Assembly (NCBI GenBank): GCA_937876275.1
Contig: CALFIA010000256.1
Location: 1-27,881, forward strand
Reading direction: 5' to 3'
DNA: 27,881 nucleotides
Origin: an uncultured Actinomycetes bacterium
GTDB taxonomy: Bacteria; Actinomycetota; Actinomycetes; S36-B12
Both the position numbers and the translations under genes were made by a program. A model generated the notes under the pieces. The model was given only the letters and a program-made list of their open reading frames with translations, did not search any database and was not told the DNA's origin. This document shows positions 1 to 7,609 of this stretch, piece by piece (position 1 is the first letter of the stretch; every line of letters begins with the position of its first letter).

Positions 1-368
1 CCACTGGCAACCGGATACCCGGCAGCCTCGAAACGAGCGATCTCCGCTGGCATGTCAGCAGCCGGGACGAGCACGCCCACATGATGAAAACCGCCTTCGC
101 CATCGCCATACATATCGCGGTAGATCGACGTACCCGGCTCGTCATGGGCGATGAGCTGGATCTGGGCTGGGCCTGCTTGACCAAAGGCGTAATGCACGCG
201 AGTAGTGCTCGGCTCACCGCGATACGTCAGTTCGCGTCCGAGGTGACTCTTACTCACGAAGAACGGGCCTGCGCCCATCACCTCAACCCAGTGACGGATT
301 CCCTCTTCGAGATCGGGCACGACATAGGCGTACTGCACGATCGGATATCGGATGAGCGGCTCGTTCAT
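1..368 (-). CDS. VOC (glyoxalase/bleomycin-resistance fold) family protein, 3' end missing
   Basis: The first 122 codons are visible; the gene runs off the left edge. It opens with MNEPLIRYPIVQYAYVVPDL, the usual first beta strand of a VOC module, and later shows GGFHHVGVLVPAADM, where a VOC metal-ligand His normally sits. VOC proteins are small metal-dependent isomerases, epimerases or dioxygenases, or binding proteins; the substrate cannot be read here. The ATG at 368 is preceded by CGAGGAACTC, a good ribosome binding site. It begins 10 nt after the stop of the flavin oxidoreductase at 379-2337, so the two are almost certainly co-transcribed. A second VOC gene lies at 6298-6765. Family assignment is firm, function is not. 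Confidence 0.85.
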   Translation of the reverse strand, partial: MNEPLIRYPIVQYAYVVPDLEEGIRHWVEVMGAGPFFVSKSHLGRELTYRGEPSTTRVHYAFGQAGPAQIQLIAHDEPGTSIYRDMYGDGEGGFHHVGVLVPAADMPAEIARFEAAGYPVAS

Positions 369-378
369 GAGTTCCTCG

Positions 379-2337
379 CTAGTCGTCGAGCATTGAGGCG
401 AGAGCGTACGCCTGCTTAGTGGCAAAGAGCAGCCTTCTCGGAGCAAAGGCATCACCGATCAGATGCACACGGGGATGCATCATCTTGAGTTCCTCGTACA
501 GCGACGCCTCGGGCACGCCGCCACAGGCAAGCACCACCGAGTCGAAATCACCAACGACCTCAGTGCGACCTGAATAGGAGTGGCGCACCTGCACGCCCTC
601 GTCGGTGATAGCCGTGACGATCTCCGTGTACCTGAACTTCACTCCCGCATTGTCGAGCCGGGCCATGATGCCGCCGATGATGTAGCGAGTGAGCAAAGGT
701 GCGGGGCCATTCGTCGCGTACACCACCGTCACGTCGTGCCCGGCCGTTGCGAGGAAATCAGCAACAGCGAGCGGAGGCATGTGGTCGTCTTGTGCAATCA
801 CCAGAACTCTCGTGCCAGGGGTGACCGCACCGTCAAGCACCTCGCGCATGTCGTGCACGTTCGCCCGGCCGAGGCCTTCGACATCGGGGTAACGCGCATT
901 CGCACCTGTCGCAACGACCACGACATCGGCATTCGCATCCATTACTTCGTCAGCCGTAGCAGCTCTACCCTCACTCACGCTCACGCCAACTCGATCAAGT
1001 CGCTTCCGCTGCCATTCGAGGTAATCAGCGAAGCCCTCGTATGTCGGCGCATTCACCGCGGTGCGCAATTGACCGCCGAGCCGATCAGTCTTCTCCCAGA
1101 TCTCCACCCGATGGCCCCGTTCGGCAGCCAGTGCAGCAACCTCCAAGCCCGCAGGCCCACCGCCGATGACCAGCACGTTGCGCGCGGTGCGTGCAGGCAC
1201 CGGCCAGGATTCCTTGACCTCAGTGCCCACATGCGGATTCACGGCACAGCTGAGGTTGAGCTTCTCCGCGAGCGACGCGCTGATGCAGTCGTTACAGCCC
1301 GTGCACGGACGAATCTCCTCCGCACGGCCCTGCTCTGCCTTGCGCACCCAGTCCGCATCGGCGATCACCGCACGAGCGAGTCCGACCACGGCCGCATTCC
1401 CGTTCGCAATGATCGCTTCGGCGAGCTCCGGGGTCGTGACCCGACCGGAGTATGCGACGGGAAGCGTGAGAGCACGTGCGAACTCGCCTGACATGTCGGC
1501 CCATTCGCCGGGCGCATAGGCGTGCGGCTGGATGTAGCTGGGGTTCCCCCAGTTGCTGCCGACCACGAGGCTGACGAAGTCAATGAACCCTGATGCCTCG
1601 AGATATTGGGCAATCTCGATGCCACCGGTCAGGTCGTAACCGCCGGTCATCTCCTCGAACATGTTGAGACGGACACCGATCGTGAAGTTGTCACCGGTGA
1701 GTTCACGCGATGCACGGAGAATCTCCATCACGATTCGCATGCGGTTCCCGAAATTTCCGCCGTACTCATCATCGCGGCGGTTAGTCAACGGTGACATGAA
1801 CCACTCGAGAATGTCGTCGTGATTGAGATGGAGCTCGATTCCGTCAGCGCCGGCTGCCTGCGCCTCGCCGGCACTCCAGGAGAACTCCTGCACGTACCAG
1901 GCGATCTCGTCACGAGTGAGCGCATGCGGCACGGCGTTGAGCATCGGCGTACTCAGCACCGATGACGGGGCATTCGGCAAGCCGCCCTGGCTGACTAACT
2001 GGATCGTGAGCTTCGATCCCGCCCCATGGATTGCCTCGGTGAGCTGACCGATGCGGTCGCGAAAGTGCGGGAGGCGGATGTATCCCTTGGTACGGGCGCC
2101 CACCCCGACCGGGTCAAAGCCCGGTACGTAGAGGTTGTCGATATGCCCGGTGATCGTGTCGAACCAGGCCACCCCGGCCTCGGCCCTGGCTCGGATATAG
2201 GCCACATGCTGGTCAGCCTGCTCCTGGGTTCCCCACAGCGGCCCCATAAGAGCGGTATGCGGGGGGACCATAACCCGGTTTTTCAGCTGCATCGAGCCGA
2301 TACGCACTGGTGAGAAAAGGTTCGGGTACTCAGTCAC
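379..2337 (-). CDS. NADH:flavin oxidoreductase of the TMADH / 2,4-dienoyl-CoA reductase family (FMN, 4Fe-4S, FAD/NAD(P) domains)
   Basis: The 652-residue protein has the full three-part build. An old-yellow-enzyme TIM barrel covers about 1-340, including SPLTNRRDDEYGG near 182-194. A Cys cluster at 345, 348, 351 and 364 has the spacing CX2CX2CX12C. A nucleotide-binding domain opens with VLVIGGGPAGLEVAALAAE at 388-406. As I recall them, trimethylamine dehydrogenase uses these same Cys positions, whereas E. coli FadH has CX3C in the middle. The Cys that carries covalent FMN in TMADH is absent here (PPHTAL, 25-30). The barrel motif reads HLNHDDI (170-176), with Asp175 where a Tyr is usual. It is therefore probably not a trimethylamine dehydrogenase; N-demethylation or enoate reduction are options. 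Start is GTG with GAGGAAATC directly upstream. It is first gene of an operon with the VOC gene. Confidence 0.9.
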   Translation of the reverse strand: MTEYPNLFSPVRIGSMQLKNRVMVPPHTALMGPLWGTQEQADQHVAYIRARAEAGVAWFDTITGHIDNLYVPGFDPVGVGARTKGYIRLPHFRDRIGQLTEAIHGAGSKLTIQLVSQGGLPNAPSSVLSTPMLNAVPHALTRDEIAWYVQEFSWSAGEAQAAGADGIELHLNHDDILEWFMSPLTNRRDDEYGGNFGNRMRIVMEILRASRELTGDNFTIGVRLNMFEEMTGGYDLTGGIEIAQYLEASGFIDFVSLVVGSNWGNPSYIQPHAYAPGEWADMSGEFARALTLPVAYSGRVTTPELAEAIIANGNAAVVGLARAVIADADWVRKAEQGRAEEIRPCTGCNDCISASLAEKLNLSCAVNPHVGTEVKESWPVPARTARNVLVIGGGPAGLEVAALAAERGHRVEIWEKTDRLGGQLRTAVNAPTYEGFADYLEWQRKRLDRVGVSVSEGRAATADEVMDANADVVVVATGANARYPDVEGLGRANVHDMREVLDGAVTPGTRVLVIAQDDHMPPLAVADFLATAGHDVTVVYATNGPAPLLTRYIIGGIMARLDNAGVKFRYTEIVTAITDEGVQVRHSYSGRTEVVGDFDSVVLACGGVPEASLYEELKMMHPRVHLIGDAFAPRRLLFATKQAYALASMLDD

Positions 2338-2362
2338 GATTTCCTCACGGTTGCGTACTTGT

Positions 2363-2377
2363 CTAGATGAATTCTAG
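2363..2377 (-). promoter_or_regulatory. Inverted repeat overlapping a probable -10 element of the flavin oxidoreductase operon
   Basis: CTAGA and TCTAG flank the 5-nt spacer TGAAT, giving a 15-bp inverted repeat. On the minus strand TAGAAT (2376-2371) resembles a -10 box and lies 34 nt from the GTG start; the matching -35 is weak. An operator for an unidentified repressor is plausible. The repeat is seen; the role is inferred. Confidence 0.4.
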
Positions 2378-2495
2378 GCGAGCGCGACGCCTGAAAGGGG
2401 AAATCTGGATGATCTCGGGATGAAGGGACGTCGCGCCCTAGCGTCTGGAGACATTCTCTGCTTACCCTGAAAGCACGACTGCGACAGGAGGCGCA

Positions 2496-4505
2496 ATGAG
2501 TGCTGCTCGGCGACTGCCGCGCGCCCTCATTGCCATGGGCGCTTCCGTGGTCGTACTCACGGCCTGCGCCAGCACCTCCCCGGGCCCGACGGTTGATGCG
2601 GGTCAGTGCACGGGTGCCTCCCCCTCTGAGCTCACGGCCACAGGTAGCGGCGAGGTCTGCGCTGACAACGGCTTCCACCCCTCGAACGACGGTTTCTCCT
2701 TCGCTAACTGGGGAGGCACGCCCACCGCTGACGCCATCGACTCCGGCACCTTGATCGCAATGTTCGGCCGCGAGCCCGTCTGCGCCACTGACTCCGCCAC
2801 GTCGTGCACGATGCGTCCGGCAGCGAAGGCCTGGATGGATCAGATGAACGAGGCACTGGCCAACGGCCGGTGCGAGGGCATGGCAGTGCTGAGCGAGCGA
2901 CTCTTCGATGGCCTGGCCCGCGCCGCAGAGCTCGATCCACGCGCACAGCACACCATCGATCTCGCACGCACCCAGCCGACTGTCGCACGCACCCTCGGCT
3001 ACTGGTGGCTCACCCAATTCCCTGCCGAGGTGGCGACACCAACGTCGAAGTCACGGTCACTTCTTCCCTCGCAGATGATCACCGAGATCATCACCGGCCT
3101 CGAGAAGCGCACGGGCAACACTCTCGGTCTCTATAGCGAGTTCGGCGGCCACGCTGTTACGCCAATTGCCGTGGTGAAGGAAGGCCCGAACTTCACCATC
3201 TCCGTCTACGACAGCAACGACCCGGGCGTCATCAAGCACGTGATCGTCGACCCCTCGACCGAGTCGTGGGTATACGACGCGCGGTCAAACTCCTCAGGCG
3301 TAGTGACCGAGCGCTGGCACGGCAGTGGCGCCGGTTCCATGGATCTGACTCCCATGGCGTTGCGCACCGGTGCTTTCACCGCGCCGTTCAGCGAAGGCCC
3401 AAATGCCAACACTTACGTGACCGTTACCTCACCTAAGGACGGCACCAACCTCGGCGCCATCATCACTCGCGGCACCTCGGTCATCGATACACGAGCCCTT
3501 GGCGCGAAGCTTCCTGAGGGCGTGACCGTGCATCAGATCACGGGTACAGGTACCGGTGTCGAGGTGATCATCAAGGGCGATGCGGGTGCCTTCGACGTGC
3601 AGGCCGTCAGTTCGACAGACGCAGCCATGGCGACTCTGAGTATCGACGTGCCCGGCAAGCCGATGGTGACCGCGCGTGGTCGCACAGGTTCGTCTGCAGG
3701 CAAGGCACTGAGAATCAAGCGCAATGCGAGCGGCGCCGTGGCAGTGGAGTCGGGAAACAAGAGCCCAGTGCACGCGACTATCTCCACGGAGTCTGAGACG
3801 GTTCAACTCACGGCGCCTCCGTCAACCGATGTGCACCTCACTGCCGCCCCGGCACCAGCGGCCTCGCTCGTCGATCAGTCAGGCGGCACGCTCGCCACGT
3901 ACGGCACGGCCCAGAATCCATCGACATCGGTGAACACGACCACGTTGACCCTGAACTCCCAGGGCGACGGCTTCACCGTTGCACGCAGCCTGACCGTTGC
4001 CGAGATTCCCGCGCCCGCGCCCGTTATTCAGGCGCCTGCGGCACCGTCTCCCTCAGCTTCTGCCTCGCGCGAGCGCAAGGAGAAGCCCGAGGCAGAACGC
4101 GGAAAGAAATCAGAACGACCGTCGAAGGCACGCGGCGACAGGCCGGATGAGGTCACCCCATCGCCGTCAGCATCCGCGACTCCTAGTCGCACGCGAGCAC
4201 CCGAGAACTCTCACGAGAATGAGGGTTCATCAGGAACAGGTCACGCGGCTGACGACAGCAATCGCGCACCGGCACCAACGACGTCCGCGACACCGGCGCC
4301 CTCGGGCTCATCATCTGCAAGCCGGAGTGCATCACCCAGCGCTTCCGCAACGGCATCAGCCAGCGCGTCACCGTCGGTGACCCCTTCCGCGAGCGCGAGC
4401 GCGTCAGCGTCACGGAGTGCGACACCGACGCCTACGCCGACTCCAACACCTTCATCGACCAAGACGGACGATGACAAGTCGAAAAAGCAGGAAGACGACG
4501 ACTAG
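2496..4505 (+). CDS. Large secreted lipoprotein with a possible papain-like Cys/His/Asp site and a disordered C-terminal tail
   Basis: 669 residues. The N-terminus is a lipoprotein signal peptide with lipobox LTAC, so Cys24 should be lipidated and the protein anchored to the outer face of the membrane. The folded part spans about 60-500. It contains GRCEGMA (Cys126), GGHAVTP (His219) and VYDSNDPG (Asp239, Asn241), an order and spacing like the catalytic residues of papain-like or C39-like cysteine proteases; this is an inference. Residues about 505-669 are low complexity: first a charged KEKPEAERGKK stretch, then Ser/Ala/Pro/Thr repeats and (TP)n, ending in an Asp-rich tip. AGGAGG lies 4 nt before ATG. 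It stands alone; its stop overlaps the stop of the convergent gene at 4502. Function unknown. Confidence 0.85.
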   Translation: MSAARRLPRALIAMGASVVVLTACASTSPGPTVDAGQCTGASPSELTATGSGEVCADNGFHPSNDGFSFANWGGTPTADAIDSGTLIAMFGREPVCATDSATSCTMRPAAKAWMDQMNEALANGRCEGMAVLSERLFDGLARAAELDPRAQHTIDLARTQPTVARTLGYWWLTQFPAEVATPTSKSRSLLPSQMITEIITGLEKRTGNTLGLYSEFGGHAVTPIAVVKEGPNFTISVYDSNDPGVIKHVIVDPSTESWVYDARSNSSGVVTERWHGSGAGSMDLTPMALRTGAFTAPFSEGPNANTYVTVTSPKDGTNLGAIITRGTSVIDTRALGAKLPEGVTVHQITGTGTGVEVIIKGDAGAFDVQAVSSTDAAMATLSIDVPGKPMVTARGRTGSSAGKALRIKRNASGAVAVESGNKSPVHATISTESETVQLTAPPSTDVHLTAAPAPAASLVDQSGGTLATYGTAQNPSTSVNTTTLTLNSQGDGFTVARSLTVAEIPAPAPVIQAPAAPSPSASASRERKEKPEAERGKKSERPSKARGDRPDEVTPSPSASATPSRTRAPENSHENEGSSGTGHAADDSNRAPAPTTSATPAPSGSSSASRSASPSASATASASASPSVTPSASASASASRSATPTPTPTPTPSSTKTDDDKSKKQEDDD

Positions 4506-6223
4506 AGCAGCGTGACTGCTCCGGTTGACCCGTCGACCTCGACCATGGCGCCATCGGGAATGCGCTTGGTCACGCCCTCGAGGCCCGCCACGCACGGAAT
4601 TCCGAGTTCACGGCTGACGATCATCGCGTGACTACTGAGTGCACCCACGCCGACGACCACGGCACTGGCTACCACGAACAGCGGAGTCCACGACGGGTCG
4701 GTCTGCGGTGCGATGAGCACATCGCCGGGCTCGAAGTCGGCGATCTGACCCGGATCGAGAATGATCCGTGCACGCCCGCGCGCAACTCCCGACGAGGCCG
4801 GGGTGCCGGTAAGCACGTCACCGGACTTTGCCACGTCGAACGAGACATCAGTCTTGCGCGGAAGTTCCGACAGCTTCTTCATCGGCTTGCCGGCCTCGAG
4901 GAAGAGCGGAATCTCCACGTCGAAGAGCGCGCGCCATTCGTTCTCGCGCTCAGCCAGCTTCTCTGTCATCCGCGACGGACCGTAGACGAGCATCTCGAGC
5001 TCGTCGTTCAGCGCCATGAAGATCTGCGAGGCATCGGAGAGGTGCCCCTGCGCAGCAAGACGACGGCCGAACTCGAGCATCGCGGCACGCGCTTCATTGA
5101 TGACCTTGATGCAGTTCGACTTCGCGAGCTCACGCCAGCCGGCGAAGCGGCGAGCGGAGTCGACACCCATGCGCAAAGTGGCAAGGGCCTCGTCAGCACC
5201 GGCGAGAGACTCAGTGACCTGCGCGTAGGCGCGCTCGGAGCGCTCGGCGCTCTCGGCACGACGCGCAGCCGGCGAGGCCGAGTCATCCAGCTGGCGCATG
5301 CGATCGAGCAGTGAGAGCGCGAGTTCGGGCTTGGTCTCCCAGGAGTCAGCGCCCATGTCCCACTCGGAGGGACCGCGGTAGCCGAACTCGCGAATGAATG
5401 CGGCGAAGTGCTGAGCGAAATCCGGATGGTTCGCACGGAGGCGCTCATTAAGGCCCTCGATGCCGTCATCGAATGCCTTGGTGAGCGGTGCACTGGCGCG
5501 CACGAGTCGCGACATATCCCACAGCGCGTACGACGGCATCGCCGAGACGACATCGCCGGCGGGGCCGGTGATGTCGACGACGTTCACCGGGTTGTCGGGG
5601 CCGAGGATGCTCATGACCACTGCCGGGCCGATCGCCGCCTGCGAACCGGCGACAACCTCACCACGCCACATCAGGCGCGAGTAGGGCATCATCGAACGGG
5701 CGTAGGCCACGAGTGCGGCGTTGGTCAGCGTCGAGAAGTCGGGACGACTAGCGCGCAGGCCATCGGCGATGCGGGTCTCCTCGTCGAGCTCGGGGAAGGT
5801 CGAGGTGGTCAGAGTCCAGGTCGTGCGGTCAGCGATCTTCTGGCTGAGCTCGGGGTTGATGTCAGTCGGCAGATCCTTGTGCAGTGGCGCATCGGGGTGG
5901 CTGCCGAAGAATGCGGCGTCGATGCCCTCCCAGCCGATGCCACTGCGGATGCCGACGAGGCGAGCCATGGTGACGTTGACGTAAAGGTATCCGTAGCAGA
6001 AGGCTCCGAAGGGCCAGGCCTCGTTCTCGATGGCTTCGACCGCTGTCGCTGAGCCGAGCTCGGCGTAGGCCAGAGAGCCACCGGGGAACATCTCCGGATT
6101 CCAGAACATGCTGGCACCCAGCGGAGTGATGGGGTCGGGAAGCACATCGTTGGCGTTGAACCGGGTGTAGACCGGGAACTGGATCGCCAGGCCGGTGTCG
6201 ATGCACCACTTCTCGTCAGACAT
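4502..6223 (-). CDS. PEP-utilising / rifampin-phosphotransferase-like protein without an ATP-grasp domain
   Basis: 573 residues from the ATG at 6223. That start is chosen over GTG 6238 and ATG 6235 because GGAG lies 6 nt before it and nothing precedes the others. Residues about 1-470 resemble the substrate-binding middle part of rifampin phosphotransferases: NANDVLPDPITPLG near the start and EFGYRGPSEWDMG mid-protein. The C-terminal about 90 residues are the swivelling PEP-utiliser domain, with the phospho-carrier His532 in GALSSHAMIVSRELGIPCV. The N-terminal ATP-grasp domain of PEP synthase and RPH is missing, and none is encoded nearby. Phosphate must come from a partner elsewhere, or the protein has another role. 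It is last gene of the HAD-VOC-PEP operon, 74 nt behind the VOC gene. Substrate unknown. Confidence 0.85.
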   Translation of the reverse strand: MSDEKWCIDTGLAIQFPVYTRFNANDVLPDPITPLGASMFWNPEMFPGGSLAYAELGSATAVEAIENEAWPFGAFCYGYLYVNVTMARLVGIRSGIGWEGIDAAFFGSHPDAPLHKDLPTDINPELSQKIADRTTWTLTTSTFPELDEETRIADGLRASRPDFSTLTNAALVAYARSMMPYSRLMWRGEVVAGSQAAIGPAVVMSILGPDNPVNVVDITGPAGDVVSAMPSYALWDMSRLVRASAPLTKAFDDGIEGLNERLRANHPDFAQHFAAFIREFGYRGPSEWDMGADSWETKPELALSLLDRMRQLDDSASPAARRAESAERSERAYAQVTESLAGADEALATLRMGVDSARRFAGWRELAKSNCIKVINEARAAMLEFGRRLAAQGHLSDASQIFMALNDELEMLVYGPSRMTEKLAERENEWRALFDVEIPLFLEAGKPMKKLSELPRKTDVSFDVAKSGDVLTGTPASSGVARGRARIILDPGQIADFEPGDVLIAPQTDPSWTPLFVVASAVVVGVGALSSHAMIVSRELGIPCVAGLEGVTKRIPDGAMVEVDGSTGAVTLL

Positions 6224-6297
6224 TGCGTGCTCCATCACTCGTAGGTGAGCCGCAGTCTAAGCACGACCGCTGGATGGCGCAGGGAAACCTCAGACGG

Positions 6298-6765
6298 CTA
6301 CAGGGAGCCGCCGGCGAACCAGCGCTCCATGCGCTCCTTGTTATTGATGGTGACCGGCTCGAGCAGGAAACCCGAGGGCGAGAGCACGTAGGTGAAGGAG
6401 CCGTACCCATCCTCCGGCGCCTTCTGAGCAGCGACGAGGGTCCAGCCCTGGTTGAGGAGCGAGTCGGTGAGTGCGGGTACGTCGCACCACACGCCGGCGT
6501 GATGAAGGTGGCCTGCTCCCCCGTGATCCCACACGGTGCCGGCAACACCCTCGATGAGCTCGACGCGCTGCGGACCTTCCGTGGAGTACGCGAATGTGAG
6601 CGGGCACGTGAATGCGCCACGCTCGGGAGTCCAGCACGGCTGATCCTCACGCGTGATGACCTGGGTCCAGGTCAGGCCAAGCGATGGCCCGAGATCGGCC
6701 ATCGCTGCCTTGATGTCAGGAACGAGATAGCCGACATGGAACATCTCGGCGGCGTAATCGAACAT
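6298..6765 (-). CDS. VOC (glyoxalase-like) family protein
   Basis: A complete 155-residue single VOC unit made of two beta-alpha-beta-beta-beta halves. Candidate metal ligands are His10 (EMFHVGYLVPD), Glu69 (QRVELIE), His89 (HLHHAGVW) and Glu136 (GFLLEPV), the usual His/Glu/His/Glu pattern of this superfamily. The start at 6765 is chosen because AAGGGAGGCACC sits directly before it. A longer reading to 6837 would run into the HAD gene and adds only a low-complexity leader. It lies between the HAD phosphatase and the PEP-utiliser on the same strand, so it probably acts on the same metabolite. It differs clearly from the VOC protein at 1-368. The reaction cannot be predicted. Confidence 0.85.
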   Translation of the reverse strand: MFDYAAEMFHVGYLVPDIKAAMADLGPSLGLTWTQVITREDQPCWTPERGAFTCPLTFAYSTEGPQRVELIEGVAGTVWDHGGAGHLHHAGVWCDVPALTDSLLNQGWTLVAAQKAPEDGYGSFTYVLSPSGFLLEPVTINNKERMERWFAGGSL

Positions 6766-6811
6766 GGTGCCTCCCTTGGGGGTAGTTGCAACTGAACTAT
6801 CGGATTGTGAA

Positions 6812-7438
6812 CTAGTCGATCCGCACGTCGAAGACATACGGAATGCCGGCCGACATCGCTGACTGGATTCCTGAGCCCGAATCCTCGTATGCGACGCAGT
6901 CCTCCGGGCTTACCCCGAGGCGCTCCATCGCAAGCAGGTATACGTCCGGGGCCGGCTTCCCGTTGCTGACATCGTTATTGGTGACGACGAGATCGAAGAG
7001 GTCGGCGATGCCTGCACCCTCGAGGGTGCGTTCTACGGCCCTGCGCGGGCCGCCTGACACCACCGCGATGGGCATGGTGCCGTGGAACCGACGAGCAATG
7101 TCAACCACGTGGTCGAAGGCCTCGAGCTCATGGCTGCGCTCGAAGAAGAGTTCGAGTCCTTCGTTCTCGACATCGATCAGACCCTGCTCATCAAGACCCG
7201 GGAGGGCGGCGAGCAGGAAGGCTTCCATGCTGTGGCCACGCCAGGTCTCGAACCATTCATCGGTGATGATGAAGCCGCGCTTTCCGAAGACGACATCCCA
7301 GCATCGGCGGTAGAGGGCGAGGGTGTCGACAAGGGTGCCATCGCAATCGAAGAGCAGCGCCCTGGTTCCCTCGGGTGGCATTAACCCGTCGGGGACGTGG
7401 CCGAGTCCGAGGGACTTCACGCCGAGTTCGGGTTCCAC
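6812..7438 (-). CDS. HAD-superfamily phosphatase or phosphomutase (beta-phosphoglucomutase-like)
   Basis: 208 residues with every HAD motif. Motif I is DCDGTLVDT with nucleophile Asp31 and acid/base Asp33; motif II is VVSGG with Ser128; motif III is Lys161 in NGKPAPDVY; motif IV is Glu185-Asp186 in AYEDSGSG. The helical cap at about 40-115 places it in subfamily I with beta-phosphoglucomutase, phosphoglycolate phosphatase and YqaB-like sugar phosphatases. The start is uncertain: GTG 7438 has AGGAAG 10 nt upstream, while ATG 7381 would give the shorter leader more usual for the family but has no clear ribosome binding site. It is first gene of the minus operon 7438-4502 and is divergent from the aldolase operon, with which it shares the control region 7439-7609. 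It may dephosphorylate a sugar phosphate made there. Confidence 0.88.
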   Translation of the reverse strand: MEPELGVKSLGLGHVPDGLMPPEGTRALLFDCDGTLVDTLALYRRCWDVVFGKRGFIITDEWFETWRGHSMEAFLLAALPGLDEQGLIDVENEGLELFFERSHELEAFDHVVDIARRFHGTMPIAVVSGGPRRAVERTLEGAGIADLFDLVVTNNDVSNGKPAPDVYLLAMERLGVSPEDCVAYEDSGSGIQSAMSAGIPYVFDVRID

Positions 7439-7533
7439 GCACGGACTGCTTCCTGTCGAGGCAGGTGAGCTCCGGGACGGCTTCGACCTGTGTAGACAAC
7501 TTAGTGTCCCTCGCCCGCGTCACCGGGTAGCCG

Positions 7534-7545
7534 GGGAAATTTCCC
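7534..7545. promoter_or_regulatory. 12-bp palindrome GGGAAATTTCCC in the divergent promoter region
   Basis: A perfect palindrome between the HAD and aldolase genes. The 11-mer GGAAATTTCCC recurs at 15895-15905 in the other divergent promoter region of the window. It may be a binding site for a shared regulator; chance is not excluded. Confidence 0.35.
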
Positions 7546-7570
7546 GCAAAAGGTTTAACGCGTGACTCAC

Positions 7571-7592
7571 CGTGGGATAACGTTATCCCACG
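7571..7592. promoter_or_regulatory. 22-bp perfect palindromic operator, probable LacI-family site
   Basis: The half-site CGTGGGATAAC is followed at once by its exact reverse complement, with CG at the centre, the classic shape of LacI-family operators. The centre is 28 nt before the aldolase ATG. GATAAC (7576-7581), inside the site, could be the -10 element, with TTTAAC (7554-7559) as a weak -35, so binding would block the promoter. The likely ligand is the LacI-family product of the fourth gene of the operon (10653-11651). The palindrome is seen; the pairing with that regulator is inferred. Confidence 0.8.
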
Positions 7593-7609
7593 ACCTACAA
7601 GGAGATGTC

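Noticed and set aside
580..1491. Long plus-strand open frame opposite the flavin oxidoreductase gene
   Set aside because: It is a shadow in GC-rich DNA: rich in Arg/His, no domain, no ribosome site, and the opposite strand encodes a clear enzyme.
1749..1756. GAAATTTC within the flavin oxidoreductase gene as a third copy of the promoter palindrome
   Set aside because: It is inside coding sequence, matches only 8 bases of symmetry and is expected by chance.
2334..3017. Minus-strand open frame opposite the start of the lipoprotein gene
   Set aside because: It conflicts with a lipoprotein that has a strong ribosome site and lipobox, and shows no recognisable domain.
4300..4450. Short AG/CG-rich and CCGACGCC-like repeats, considered as a tandem-repeat locus
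   Set aside because: They are codon-level repeats encoding the Ser-Ala and Thr-Pro tail of the lipoprotein; units are irregular, so no separate repeat feature is called.
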